Below, one piece after another: positions 16,610 through 25,960 of a stretch of DNA of 64,000 nucleotides. A model generated the notes under the pieces. The model was not told where the DNA came from. It did not search any database and saw only the letters and a program-made list of their open reading frames with translations. The stretch covers positions 1 to 64,000 of the forward strand of contig CAJTPO010000018.1 of NCBI GenBank assembly GCA_910578115.1, in the 5' to 3' direction. A program made the position numbers and the translations under genes. Numbering within the stretch: position 1 is the stretch's first letter; the number at the start of each line of letters is the position of its first letter. This DNA comes from an uncultured Lachnospiraceae bacterium (GTDB lineage Bacteria; Bacillota; Clostridia; Lachnospirales; Lachnospiraceae).

Positions 16610-19459
16610 ATGAAAAACTATATAGTAACAGCAATAAATGAGGATACGCTGGTCAGCGTGGCGGCACAGGAGCTGCGCAGGTATTTGTATGTACTGGGTT
16701 TTGGACTTGCGGATCTTGTACATGAAATACCCGAAGAAGGAAAATGCATGATACTGGGAACAGCGGACAGTCCTGTTTTGGCAGCGTGTGCAGGCCGGAT
16801 TGATTGTTCGGGGCTTGACGGGGACGGTTATATCATAACTTCATTCGATGAAAGAGGGATTGTTTTTGCAGGTAAGACGGGTATTGCCATACTGTATTCG
16901 GTGTATCGATATCTTGAGCGTCTGGGAATAGGATTTTATCTTCATGGGGATACGCTTCCCGACGAAATGCCAAAGATCGATATTTGGAGTCTGCGGAAGG
17001 ATATCATGGAAACTCCGTCCTTTAAAGTAAGAGGGATTCATCCGTTCCATGATTTTCCGGAGGGGCCGGACTGGTGGAATGTGGATGATTATTATGCTGT
17101 GATCACACAGCTTCCGAAAATGCGGGCCAACTTTTTTGCATTGCACACTTATCCGGAGAACCCGAAAGCTCCGGAGGCAATGACGGCGGAACCGCTGGTC
17201 TGGATCGGCAGAAAAGAGGATTGCGGGGAAGACGGAGAAGTTAAAGTCAGCTACCCGGTGCAGCACTTTAAGACAAACGGGAACAGCTGGGGCTATCATC
17301 CGACAAAGACATCGGCGTATCTGTGCGGGGCAGGGAATGTTTTCGAGAAGGATGCCTTCGGTGCGGATTATATGGAAGGGTATGAAGAGGAAATCTATTG
17401 TCGGGAGCTTCATGAAGCAGACGTGCCGCCTGACAAGTATAACCGCATGTTTAACCGGTATGGAGAACTGTTGGCGGAAACCTTCACTTATGCGGGGAGC
17501 TTATCGGTCAAGACCTGTATCGGAACGGAAGCGCCGTTAACCATCCCGAAGGCGCTGAAGGAATATCTGAATATAGAGGGAGAGGCGGACCGGGAAACCG
17601 TAAAGGAACTTTACGAAGGCATATTTGAGCGTATAAAACGCCTGCATCCGTTGGATTATTACTGGATGTGGACGCCGGAAGACTGGACCTGGCTGGGAAA
17701 CAGTCCGGAACAGACAGAGAGGACGATCCGGGATTTTTCCTGTGCGCTGGAGGCAAAGGAGAAGACGAAAGCACCTTTTGAACTGGCAGTCTGTGGATGG
17801 ACGCTGGGGCCCCAGGAGGACAGAGCCAGGTTTGATACCTGTCTGCCAAAGTCAATGCCTTTTTCCTGCATCAACAGAAATGTCGGGTTTGATCCGCTGG
17901 AACCCAAATTCCAGGATCTTGACGGCAGAGATGCATGGGCCATTCCCTGGCTGGAAGACGATCCGGCAATGATATCGCCGCAGCTGTGGGCAGGCAGGAT
18001 GAGACGGGATGCTTTCGATGCCGGAAGATATGGGTGTCAGGGGCTTCTTGGTATTCACTGGAGGACCAGAAGCATAGCTCCTAATATCAAAGCGTTGATG
18101 GAAGCGGCCTGGGAGCAGCCGTGGGCGGCGGAGCTTCCGGAAGAAATATCTCTGGAAGGATATATCGGGAAGGATTCCTATACGGAACAGTACGAAAATC
18201 TATCCGGGATTCAGGGCAGTGCCAGGAAGAATGTGGACGGATATCTGCTTAAGATGCCGGCGGGAAACTATACGGTAAAACTGTATTTCACGCCGGAAAA
18301 GGCACTGGTCGATATCAGGGTGAAGGATCTTTGTCTGACGGGGATCAGCCTGGATGAGAAGGAGCATGAGGTCTCGGTTTCGGGCATTGAGGTTGAACAG
18401 GATACCTGGCTTAAGATTGCATTTAAGGTACGGGAAGGGCAGTTTGGCCTGACGGCGATTTGCCTGGAAGGAGCTACGAAAAATAACCAGCTGGACGGAA
18501 ATGATTACAGCAGAAAGATTAACTGTGGAGGCCCCTGTCTGGAAGCGTACGAAGCGGATCTGGCAATGTATCGGGAACATGGACGGTATGCTCCGGTAAA
18601 AGACTTCTATCTGGAATTTGCCGCAAAGGAGTTTGGCGAGAAGGCAGGGCGGGAAGCAGCCGAAATCCTGGCGGAACAGGACGGATATCTTCCAAGGCCC
18701 AGCAGGTGGGAAGACGGACCGGGAAACATATACTGTAATAAAATTCCATGGAGAGAAATAGAAGCGCAATACAGGTTTGCCGACGAGTTTTCGAAGTTGG
18801 ACGTACTGGTGGAAGGAAGAGGAAACAGAAACCGCTTTGCCTATTGGAAGCATGCGTTTCTGGCAATGAAGGAAACGGCACACCTCGGATGCTTATGGGG
18901 AGAGTTTGAGCAGACAGTGACGGGATCCGTGGAGGATGGCCGGGCATTATCTGCGGTCTATCAGGAGATCGTGGATGTTATAGAGAAATTGAACCGACAT
19001 CTGCTGCTGGGACTGGAGACCCATGGTGATATGGGAGTACTGACCAATATACAGCAAAGATCCATCATGCCGATTCTCAAATACTGCAGAGAGCATTTGG
19101 AGAAAGCGGGAGCTGCTGTTTCGGAACCTGCAGACTCGGTAGTTAATCCATGTTCTAAACTGGTGGTGCCTACGGTAAGAACAAGCTTAAAGAAGGGGGA
19201 GGACTTCAGAATTAAAGTTATTGTGATCGGAGGGTGTGAAACAGCGCCGGTCCTTTACAGGAAAGCACTGGAAGCTTCTGAGTATGAGCAAAGCACGTTT
19301 CGAAAGAAGGAGCGCTGGGTATATGAGCTTACCATACCGGGTGATAAATTACAGGGCGATTTTGAGTATCATATCCGGCTGCAGGAAAATGACACATCGC
19401 TGTGCTTCCCGTGCAGTACTTTGCATGAAGATCAGACGGTCATTCTTTTAGAGCAGTAG
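16610..19459 (+). CDS. Large intracellular alpha-glucuronidase-like hydrolase (DUF4838 type)
   Basis: Encodes 949 residues without signal peptide. Residues 1 to about 130 have the NTD fold seen before GH67/GH20-type barrels: AAQELRRYLYVLGF, ILGTADSPVL, DGYIITSFDERGIVFAGKTGIAILYSVYRYLERLGIGFYL. That last stretch is a hallmark of alpha-glucuronidase N-terminal and DUF4838 proteins. A barrel follows (FKVRGIHPFHDF, RANFFALHTY, DYYWMWTPEDWTW, LAVCGWTLG), then a malectin-like beta domain near residues 530-620 (DGYLLKMPAGNYTVKLYFTPE). A catalytic pair could not be assigned with confidence. It ends the operon, so the imported sugar is probably cleaved in the cytoplasm. The substrate is unknown; a glucuronic-acid-containing or methylated glycan is my inference. 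Confidence 0.7.
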   Translation: MKNYIVTAINEDTLVSVAAQELRRYLYVLGFGLADLVHEIPEEGKCMILGTADSPVLAACAGRIDCSGLDGDGYIITSFDERGIVFAGKTGIAILYSVYRYLERLGIGFYLHGDTLPDEMPKIDIWSLRKDIMETPSFKVRGIHPFHDFPEGPDWWNVDDYYAVITQLPKMRANFFALHTYPENPKAPEAMTAEPLVWIGRKEDCGEDGEVKVSYPVQHFKTNGNSWGYHPTKTSAYLCGAGNVFEKDAFGADYMEGYEEEIYCRELHEADVPPDKYNRMFNRYGELLAETFTYAGSLSVKTCIGTEAPLTIPKALKEYLNIEGEADRETVKELYEGIFERIKRLHPLDYYWMWTPEDWTWLGNSPEQTERTIRDFSCALEAKEKTKAPFELAVCGWTLGPQEDRARFDTCLPKSMPFSCINRNVGFDPLEPKFQDLDGRDAWAIPWLEDDPAMISPQLWAGRMRRDAFDAGRYGCQGLLGIHWRTRSIAPNIKALMEAAWEQPWAAELPEEISLEGYIGKDSYTEQYENLSGIQGSARKNVDGYLLKMPAGNYTVKLYFTPEKALVDIRVKDLCLTGISLDEKEHEVSVSGIEVEQDTWLKIAFKVREGQFGLTAICLEGATKNNQLDGNDYSRKINCGGPCLEAYEADLAMYREHGRYAPVKDFYLEFAAKEFGEKAGREAAEILAEQDGYLPRPSRWEDGPGNIYCNKIPWREIEAQYRFADEFSKLDVLVEGRGNRNRFAYWKHAFLAMKETAHLGCLWGEFEQTVTGSVEDGRALSAVYQEIVDVIEKLNRHLLLGLETHGDMGVLTNIQQRSIMPILKYCREHLEKAGAAVSEPADSVVNPCSKLVVPTVRTSLKKGEDFRIKVIVIGGCETAPVLYRKALEASEYEQSTFRKKERWVYELTIPGDKLQGDFEYHIRLQENDTSLCFPCSTLHEDQTVILLEQ

Positions 19460-19465
19460 AGAAAT

Positions 19466-19494
19466 TGCAGCCCCTGAAAAAGGGGCTGTAATTT
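19466..19494. terminator. Terminator between convergent genes
   Basis: CAGCCCCT and AGGGGCTG form an 8-bp GC-rich stem with a GAAAA loop, followed by TAATTTA. It lies 8 bases after the hydrolase stop and just before the end of the convergent permease gene. Confidence 0.6.
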
Positions 19495-21442
19495 ATGGGC
19501 CTGTCGGCAGCACATTTCGTTTCAGGCTGCGGTAGGCCATCACAATATAGACGGCATAGATCATGAAAAACAACGCCAGTGTCAGGCAGATGATGTTAAA
19601 CGGCCGGTAAAATCCTTCCGTGACGCCCGGATCCGTGGCATTGCACAGGCTCAGGAGAAAAGGGATACTGACAAACAGAGGCGGAATGGCCGGCATCGCA
19701 TAGTAGATCGTAAACTGCAGGCGCAGCGCCCTGTGCATTTCCTGCCGGTCCATGCCCAGCTTCTTAAGCAGCAGGAACTGCCGCCTGTACCGGTCCGTCT
19801 CGGAAAGCTGCTGGATGGTCAGGATCGTAGCCGCAGTCATGATGAGGACCAGGGCCAGATAATAAAGCGGAAGGACCAGCATTGCCGTCGAACTTGCATA
19901 CTCTGCCTGCACCTGCGGCGCGGTGTAGAGCGTAATATGACGATAGAGCTCACGTTCATCCCGGATCCGGCACAGTGCGGCGTACTGCTCTTCACTGACA
20001 GGTTCTTTCGTCATGGCAGCGTACAGATTGTGGCTGACAGGACGGGAGAGGACGGCTTCATCCGGCAGGATGAGGATAAAGTCCGTCCCGTTGACATTCC
20101 AGAGACGTTGATTGAGAGTCTCCGTATGGATACTGCCCGGCTGCAGTGTCGCTCCGTCAACGGTGACCGGCTGTGCGCAGGCCGTCACGGCGTTCTTCTG
20201 CCATGGTACGCAGTGTATCAGATATTCGCCTGGCTCCAGGGTAACGTCAGGGTATCCCAGCATGGAGCGCAGGGCAGCGTAGTCGCTGAACTTCATCCAT
20301 GTATCATAAGAATAACAGGGATAATAGTCCGTATTTTCATTCAGATAATCCGTGATACGGGCATTCGTTCCCTGATAGATGCTGTAAGAATGCGCGGCCG
20401 TGACGGGGATGGAAGATTCTATATATGAGATCAGGTCACTGCCGTCCTGCGCCGGGGTCTCCGTGCCGATGAAAATATCGAAACAGGTTTCGGCAGTCTG
20501 CCGGCTCTCGAAGATGGCGCCAAAGATCAGGCCGGTGCCCTGTGAGATCAGCACGGCGGTGAACAGCAGCGCGATCGTGGCCATCATGATTCCCATGGTA
20601 TTTAATTTGGCGGACAGCGTGCGGAAGATGAGCAGCGTCTGTCCCTGATATTTACGGCCGGGACGCCGGTCAAACCAGGCCGGGACACCGGAGGAGAAGC
20701 TTAAGAAGAAGCCGTACAGGAACACGATGATGCAGGCGGCTCCCAGAATGCCGGTGGGCAGGCTCCTTGTCAGGAGCAGGAGCGTTCCGGCCACTCCGAA
20801 AACGATGGAGGCGGAGAAGATCTTCTTCCGCCGGCCGCTCTTCGCAAGGGCGGCATTTTCATTGAGCCGGTCGAAATAGATCAGGTCGTATATTTTCATG
20901 GAACGGATCCGCCTGCGGCTTCTAAGCTGCGCAGACAGATAGATCAATACGAAGTAAAAAAGCGTCAGCGCTACGGCTCTGAAAGAAAAGGTAAAGGCAA
21001 AGGTGTAGGGGATGCCAAACAAGGCCAGCAGGATGGCCCGCAGTGCCTGAAAGACCAGGTTGCCAAGCAGGATGCCGAACAGCAGCGCAAAGGCGCCCAC
21101 GATCAGATTTTCCAAGAAGAAAAGCCACGCCACCTGTCTGTTTTCCAGTCCGATCAGGATATAGGTCCCGAATTCCCGGCTGCGCTTCGTGAACATGAAA
21201 CCCGTGGTGTACTGGACCAGCCAGCCCATGATGCAGACGACCACGATGCTGGCGAGAACGATCGTTACGGGCAGCGATTTCATCAGCGTGGACAATTTCA
21301 GGATCTCCGGTGAGAAGATCAGGCCGTTGCAGGCATAGAGCAGGGCGGCCGTTATCGTGACCGTAACGAAGTAGACCAGATAATCGCCGGTCTGGCGTTT
21401 TGCGTTGCGCAGGGAGAGTTTAGATAACGTCACTGATATCAC
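19493..21442 (-). CDS. BceB-type FtsX-like ABC permease
   Basis: Encodes 649 residues, the size of BceB/VraG-type permeases, with about ten membrane helices: one near the N-terminus (GDYLVYFVTVTITAALLYACN), paired helices near 55-130 and a late block (LVLPLYYLALVLIMTAATILTI). A large extracellular domain lies between helices seven and eight (about residues 310-520), where such permeases recognise peptide antibiotics such as bacitracin. ISVTLSKLSLRNAKRQTGDYL is the typical start. The gene overlaps the ATPase gene by 23 bases. The module most likely gives resistance to, or senses, a cell-wall-active antimicrobial peptide. Confidence 0.9.
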   Translation of the reverse strand: MISVTLSKLSLRNAKRQTGDYLVYFVTVTITAALLYACNGLIFSPEILKLSTLMKSLPVTIVLASIVVVCIMGWLVQYTTGFMFTKRSREFGTYILIGLENRQVAWLFFLENLIVGAFALLFGILLGNLVFQALRAILLALFGIPYTFAFTFSFRAVALTLFYFVLIYLSAQLRSRRRIRSMKIYDLIYFDRLNENAALAKSGRRKKIFSASIVFGVAGTLLLLTRSLPTGILGAACIIVFLYGFFLSFSSGVPAWFDRRPGRKYQGQTLLIFRTLSAKLNTMGIMMATIALLFTAVLISQGTGLIFGAIFESRQTAETCFDIFIGTETPAQDGSDLISYIESSIPVTAAHSYSIYQGTNARITDYLNENTDYYPCYSYDTWMKFSDYAALRSMLGYPDVTLEPGEYLIHCVPWQKNAVTACAQPVTVDGATLQPGSIHTETLNQRLWNVNGTDFILILPDEAVLSRPVSHNLYAAMTKEPVSEEQYAALCRIRDERELYRHITLYTAPQVQAEYASSTAMLVLPLYYLALVLIMTAATILTIQQLSETDRYRRQFLLLKKLGMDRQEMHRALRLQFTIYYAMPAIPPLFVSIPFLLSLCNATDPGVTEGFYRPFNIICLTLALFFMIYAVYIVMAYRSLKRNVLPTGP

Positions 21443-22178
21443 CTCCTGTCAGGGCAAGCACATCCAGAATCTCATGATAGAAGACGGAGCGGTCCCTGCC
21501 GCCGCGGATCAGTTCGTTGAAAAGCCGGCCGTCCTTGAGGAACAGGATGCGGGAGGCATAGCTGGCGCTGTAGGCGTCGTGGGTGACCATGAGGATGGTA
21601 GCGTGCATGGCCCGGTTCATCTGTGTCATGATCTCCAGCAGATTTTTGGACGCCCTGGAATCCAGCGCGCCGGTGGGTTCGTCGGCCAGAAGCAGGGACT
21701 GTCCCGCCACCATGGCGCGGGCACAGGCGGCGCGCTGCTTCTGCCCGCCGGATACCTGATAGGGGAATTTGGGCAGAATATCGGCGATGCCCAGCTTCAT
21801 TGCCACGTCCCGGACCTTATCTTGTACGGCCGCCGGCTCCGTGTGTGTCAAAGAGAGGGCCAGGCCGATATTTTCTTCAATGGTCAGCGTATCCAGGAGG
21901 TTGAAGTCCTGAAATACGAACCCCAGCTTCTCGCGTCTGAAACGGGCCAGCTCGGCGGAAGAAAGGGCAGAGACGTCGATGCCGTCCAGACAGATCCGTC
22001 CGGCGCTTATTGTGTCGATGGTGGAGATGCAGTTGAGCAGCGTCGTCTTACCGCTGCCGGACGCTCCCATAATGGCGATAAACTCACCGTCCTCCACGCG
22101 GAAACTGATTCTGCACAGCGCCTTGGTGACGCCCGTTCCATTTCCGTAATATTTTTCGATATTTTCTACCTGCAGCAT
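21420..22178 (-). CDS. BceA-type ABC transporter ATP-binding protein
   Basis: Encodes 252 residues. It contains Walker A GASGSGKTT (about 39-47), Q-loop FVFQDFNLLDTLT, signature VSGGQKQRAACARAM, Walker B LLLADEPTGALD and H-loop MVTHDAYSASYA. The opening MLQVENIEKYYGNG is standard for the MacB/BceA subfamily. It is the first gene of a two-gene operon with the FtsX-like permease and lies downstream of the histidine kinase gene, separated by 173 bases that carry a strong inverted repeat. GAGGTAGCAC is the ribosome site. Confidence 0.93.
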   Translation of the reverse strand: MLQVENIEKYYGNGTGVTKALCRISFRVEDGEFIAIMGASGSGKTTLLNCISTIDTISAGRICLDGIDVSALSSAELARFRREKLGFVFQDFNLLDTLTIEENIGLALSLTHTEPAAVQDKVRDVAMKLGIADILPKFPYQVSGGQKQRAACARAMVAGQSLLLADEPTGALDSRASKNLLEIMTQMNRAMHATILMVTHDAYSASYASRILFLKDGRLFNELIRGGRDRSVFYHEILDVLALTGGDISDVI

Positions 22179-22266
22179 GTGCTACCTCCTGTTCTGTCTG
22201 TAGTCTTTTGACTTCTTCTTTTCGTCGGCCCCGGTTGTTAAAGGGATCCGATATCGTCCGTCGCTA

Positions 22267-22310
22267 CCCTCAGTGAACAAAGGTACGTGTATTCTTTTGT
22301 TCAATGAGGG
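22267..22310. promoter_or_regulatory. Inverted repeat operator candidate upstream of BceAB
   Basis: CCCTCAGTGAACAAA and TTTGTTCAATGAGGG match as inverted arms in 14 of 15 positions around a 14-base spacer. It lies about 90 bases before the ATPase start. No U tract follows on the minus strand, so it is a poorer terminator for the kinase gene than an operator for the adjacent BceR-type regulator, which is known to act on long inverted sites. Confidence 0.6.
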
Positions 22311-22351
22311 TATATCCAGTATAGAGAAACAGGAAGAAGAAAGGTATCGAA

Positions 22352-23389
22352 TCAGTATGGATTTGTCTTACAATCCTGTAAGGTTTCTGCGGCCTGCCTG
22401 GCCGGAAAAGTGAGGGTCACGGCAGTGCCTTTCTGTTCTTCGGAAGAGATCTGCAGGTCGATTTCCAGCAAAGCCGCCAGTTTGCGGCACAGATAGAGGC
22501 CCATACCGGTGGAACCGCCCCGCGTCCGCCCGTTGCTGCCGGTAAATCCACGGTCAAATACACGGGGCAGCTCATGGGCCGGGATGCCGATGCCGTTATC
22601 GGAGACAGTAAGTCGTACCTGCCGGCCACAGCCCATGGCGGTCAGGAGGATGGAAGGGGAATTGTTATTTCGATAGCGGGATGCATTCTGCAATAACTGT
22701 CCGAGCATGAATACTGCCCATTTCCTGTCGGTGTAGACCGTAAAGTCCAGATCGCCGGTCTCGATCTTCATCTGACTCTGGATGAGCAGCGTCCGGTGGT
22801 TCCCCACAGCCTGTGAGACGATGTCGGCCAGAGCGGTCTGGCGGATGATACAGTCCTGCTCCGGGCTTTTGACCCTCGCATAATAGAGGGCGCGTTCTAC
22901 ATGCGCCTCGATCTGTGCCAGTTCCGCGGAGAATTTACGGCGGCTGTCAGACTCCAGATGCCGGCAGGTAAGTTTGGCGGCAGTGAGCGGCGTCTTGATC
23001 TCATGCACCCAGCTTTCGATATACTCCCGATACTCCTGCATGGAAGCCTGGGCATCCGAGACGGCGCCGATCATGGCCCTGCCGGAACAGCGCATCAGCG
23101 CAAAAAGTTTCTGTTCATAGACAGTACGGGGCGGCGGTGCACACTCGCTGAACAGATATTTCTGATCCAGCCCCTGCATCAGCACATCTAATTCCGATAA
23201 CCGGCGGCGGCATTTCAGATATTCGGCGGCCTGTGTAGTAATAGAAATAAGAAGCAAAAAGAGCAGCAGGAGGACGATCACGCCGGAAGAGGTGCCGGTC
23301 GCCAGCAGAAAAAGCGCAGCGGCGACGGTGCAACAAAGCCGTCCGGTGATCTTCCCCAGCCTGTCGGATAGAAATTCGCGTATGGTCAT
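22352..23389 (-). CDS. BceS-type sensor histidine kinase
   Basis: Encodes 345 residues. Two adjacent membrane helices (about 17-33 and 36-52) are joined by a very short loop, the intramembrane-sensing layout of BceS kinases, which take their signal from the transporter. The H-box is ESWVHEIKTPLTAAKL with His129. The N-box is LLQNASRYRNNN, the G1 box SDNGIGI and the G2 box GSTGMGLYLCRKLA. It overlaps the response regulator by 4 bases and is transcribed with it, upstream of the transporter. Confidence 0.92.
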   Translation of the reverse strand: MTIREFLSDRLGKITGRLCCTVAAALFLLATGTSSGVIVLLLLFLLLISITTQAAEYLKCRRRLSELDVLMQGLDQKYLFSECAPPPRTVYEQKLFALMRCSGRAMIGAVSDAQASMQEYREYIESWVHEIKTPLTAAKLTCRHLESDSRRKFSAELAQIEAHVERALYYARVKSPEQDCIIRQTALADIVSQAVGNHRTLLIQSQMKIETGDLDFTVYTDRKWAVFMLGQLLQNASRYRNNNSPSILLTAMGCGRQVRLTVSDNGIGIPAHELPRVFDRGFTGSNGRTRGGSTGMGLYLCRKLAALLEIDLQISSEEQKGTAVTLTFPARQAAETLQDCKTNPY

Positions 23390-24051
23390 AGCTGATACCC
23401 CATTCCCCGCCTTGTGCGGATGCAGTCCGGCATACCCAGATCCTTTAGTTTGGTGCGCAGTCTGGTGATGTTCACACTCAAGGTGTTGTCGTCAATATAG
23501 ATCTGGTTTTCCCACAACACGTCGATCAGATCGGCGCGGGAGACGATCTCTCCGGCATGCGTCATCAAATGGGCCAGAATCTTCAATTCGTTTCTGGTGA
23601 GTTCTTCGCTGCGGCCGTTTAAGGAGACCGTGCCTCTGGTCAGGCTGACCTGCAGACCGTTTACCGCAAGCACGTCGGCGTCCGGTACGCCGGCGCTGCG
23701 TCGGAGCACGGCTTTGATGCGGGCCAGAAGAACGGGCACGTCATAGGGCTTGGTGATATAGTCGTCGCTGCCCAGGCTTAAGCCGCGGAATTCGTCCGCG
23801 GAGGAATCCCGGCTGGTGACGATGATGATGGGAAGGGCGGAGCTTTTCCGGATTCCGGCACATAACGTGAGTCCGTCCTGCTCCGGCAGCCCCAGGTCGA
23901 GAAGGAGCAGGTCAGGGGCACAGTCCCGGATCTGCCCGGGTATATCGGTAAAATCGGTGACGGAGACGACCCCGTACCCTTCGTTTTCCAGAAGGAGAGA
24001 AAGTTCCTCCCGGATCAGCGGATCGTCTTCAATGATCATGATCTTCTGCAT
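23386..24051 (-). CDS. BceR-type response regulator (OmpR family)
   Basis: Encodes 221 residues. The receiver domain has the acidic pair EDD (8-10), phospho-acceptor D52 in LLLLDLGLPEQDG, Thr in VTSRDSS and Lys in YITKPYD. The OmpR winged helix is ELTRNELKILAHLMTHAGEIVSRADLIDVLWENQIYIDDNTLSVNI in several segments, ending IRTRRGMGYQL. GGAGGTTTGCC precedes the ATG. It should be phosphorylated by the adjacent kinase and drive the transporter promoter near 22267. Confidence 0.93.
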   Translation of the reverse strand: MQKIMIIEDDPLIREELSLLLENEGYGVVSVTDFTDIPGQIRDCAPDLLLLDLGLPEQDGLTLCAGIRKSSALPIIIVTSRDSSADEFRGLSLGSDDYITKPYDVPVLLARIKAVLRRSAGVPDADVLAVNGLQVSLTRGTVSLNGRSEELTRNELKILAHLMTHAGEIVSRADLIDVLWENQIYIDDNTLSVNITRLRTKLKDLGMPDCIRTRRGMGYQL

Positions 24052-24125
24052 GGCAAACCTCCGTCTGTATCCATCCCGCAGGCTTTTTGCCTGTGTGGAA
24101 ATGGATGCCGTTAACTATAGGTATA

Positions 24126-24693
24126 TTAGAATTCCGATATTTCAACCATAAACTGTTCTATCAATTTATAGACACTTGTATATGGATTCATATCTTTAAT
24201 GCTTGTAAAGATACTTTTTCCCTCAGCAGCATACTGCTTTTCCAAAGCACTTGCATTATCAATAGCTTTTTCTATATTGCCGTTCTGAACTATTTCACGG
24301 ATTTTGCCCTTATGTCCTTTAGAATAAGCATCGTGTAGATGGAACGATAAGCGACGATAAATTTCTTTCTTTGATATTTTCTTTTCTACATCCTCAAAAT
24401 GCATAAGCAGCCATGTTTCAAACAGATGGTTAGAAATCAGTAATTCATATTCATTAGCGGCCAACACCACAGACTGTCCTAAATTTATTTGCAAAATTCA
24501 GGACAGTCTGTGCATTTCCGTCAGCAGTTTCCAGGATGACTTCTACGTCAGTATACTTGTTTTTCTTAATAATCTCTGCAAAATAATCAAAATAATATTT
24601 CTCGGTTTTTCCTTCACAAAATATGATGATGCGTCCTATATTGGTTTTCTTTGTTTCTGAAAGCCGTTGTGGTGATAATTGTGTTCTACCCAT
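24126..24693 (-). pseudogene. RloB-like (AbiLii-type) protein, frameshifted with internal deletion
   Basis: The N-terminal part from ATG 24693 has IIIFCEGKTEKYYFDYF, the RloB opening with its conserved Glu, and ends early after FANKFRTVCGVGR. The C-terminal part is in another frame: YELLISNHLFETWLLMHFE, then NGNIEKAIDNA. Between them RloB proteins carry roughly 40 residues with an acidic DxDxD-like core that is missing. At the break lies a perfect 13-bp inverted repeat (24468-24480 with 24500-24512). The start overlaps the stop of the partner ATPase gene by 8 bases, so the pair was translationally coupled. The effector is almost certainly inactive. Confidence 0.8.
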
Positions 24694-25960
24694 TTAACTC
24701 ACCACCAATAATGTCATCATAATTAAAGATTGGAATAGCTCCGTACTTCCCTTGAAGATAATCTTTATTAAAAGTTGCATCCTCACGCACTTTTAAGTCA
24801 GAAAGAGCATATAAACTGGATTCCCCACGTTCATTTTTATCTACAAATACCACCTCATCACGTCGAAATTGATTATTGTTTAACAGTGAAATATCATGAG
24901 TAGTAAAAATCAACTGGGCTTTTTTATTTTGACTTGAGCAGAAAATATCTACAATCAACTTAGTTAACAGTGGGTGCAGCCTTGCAGACATTTCATCTAC
25001 AATGAATACTCCACCATTTGAAATCATTTCAATTATATTTTGGATATAGGCCAGAAAGCGGAGTGTACCGGTAGATTCCTGACGTAAATCAAACAGTTTT
25101 TCTCCAACTATATTACCAGCTTCATCATAAATATCATGTACAGTACGGACAACTTTTTCGTCCCTTTTTTTACCGGTATGTTCGTCAAAAATCGTTTCTG
25201 TCTGCACATCCAGCCGTTTGATCCCGACATCAATTAAGCGGAGATAATGTTCCACTTTTTTTCTATATGCTGTATTACCAACAAGTTTTTTAGAAAGTCC
25301 GATGATTCCTGCGAGCCCTTTTACTGTAGATTCAAAAAGAATCTCAGTAAACACATTGTATTCCCTGCTAAAGAAAGCAATAAAATCGCCGAGCACCGCT
25401 TTTTTAGCTTCGTCGTCCAGAAAATATTCCAGTACAGCAACATAAAGTCTCTCAGCAGGTAACTTTTTATAAGCTCCCAGCATCTTTTGATATTTAGTTC
25501 CAAAAGAAAGTTCCGTACCGGTTCGTTCAAAGACTTTTTTATCGTTAATAAACAACCATTCATTTAAAACTTCCTTAGCTGTGCACTCAAAACCATACTG
25601 TATCTGGTTATCATTGTGCAAAAATATAATATCAAACTCCGAAGCATTATTTGTATCATTTGATAAACCAAAGGGTTCCAGTTTCATTTTCATGCCGATT
25701 TCGTTGGACTCAAAATCCCCGTTCTCATTTTTGTTGATAAACTGAGAAAATATATACTGTTCAAAAAAGAACATTGCCGAGATTAAATTAGACTTCCCGG
25801 ATGCATTTGCACCATACAAAGCGGTTGTTTTTAGAAGATCATGTTTGCCATTTACACGTATAACATGAGTGGGATGCTGCACATACGCAGTTGCCCTCAT
25901 ATCAAGTATAGATTCATTTTTGAATGAGGTGTAGTTCTTTACTTTAAACATTACTAACAT
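24686..25960 (-). CDS. RloA-like AAA15 ATPase of a defence pair
   Basis: Encodes 424 residues of the OLD/AAA15-type ABC-like ATPases. It contains Walker A YGANASGKSNLISAM (about 46-60), the signature-like RQESTGTLRFLAYIQNII, Walker B GGVFIVDEMSARLHP and the switch His in IFTTHDISLLN. VKNYTSFKNESILDM at the start is typical of RloA and AbiLi proteins. Paired with an RloB-type gene it resembles the two-gene AbiL abortive-infection arrangement; that assignment rests on family knowledge, not on a search. AT-richness is higher than in flanking genes, suggesting transfer. The partner is broken, so the ATPase is probably an orphan now. Confidence 0.85.
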   Translation of the reverse strand: MLVMFKVKNYTSFKNESILDMRATAYVQHPTHVIRVNGKHDLLKTTALYGANASGKSNLISAMFFFEQYIFSQFINKNENGDFESNEIGMKMKLEPFGLSNDTNNASEFDIIFLHNDNQIQYGFECTAKEVLNEWLFINDKKVFERTGTELSFGTKYQKMLGAYKKLPAERLYVAVLEYFLDDEAKKAVLGDFIAFFSREYNVFTEILFESTVKGLAGIIGLSKKLVGNTAYRKKVEHYLRLIDVGIKRLDVQTETIFDEHTGKKRDEKVVRTVHDIYDEAGNIVGEKLFDLRQESTGTLRFLAYIQNIIEMISNGGVFIVDEMSARLHPLLTKLIVDIFCSSQNKKAQLIFTTHDISLLNNNQFRRDEVVFVDKNERGESSLYALSDLKVREDATFNKDYLQGKYGAIPIFNYDDIIGGELNG

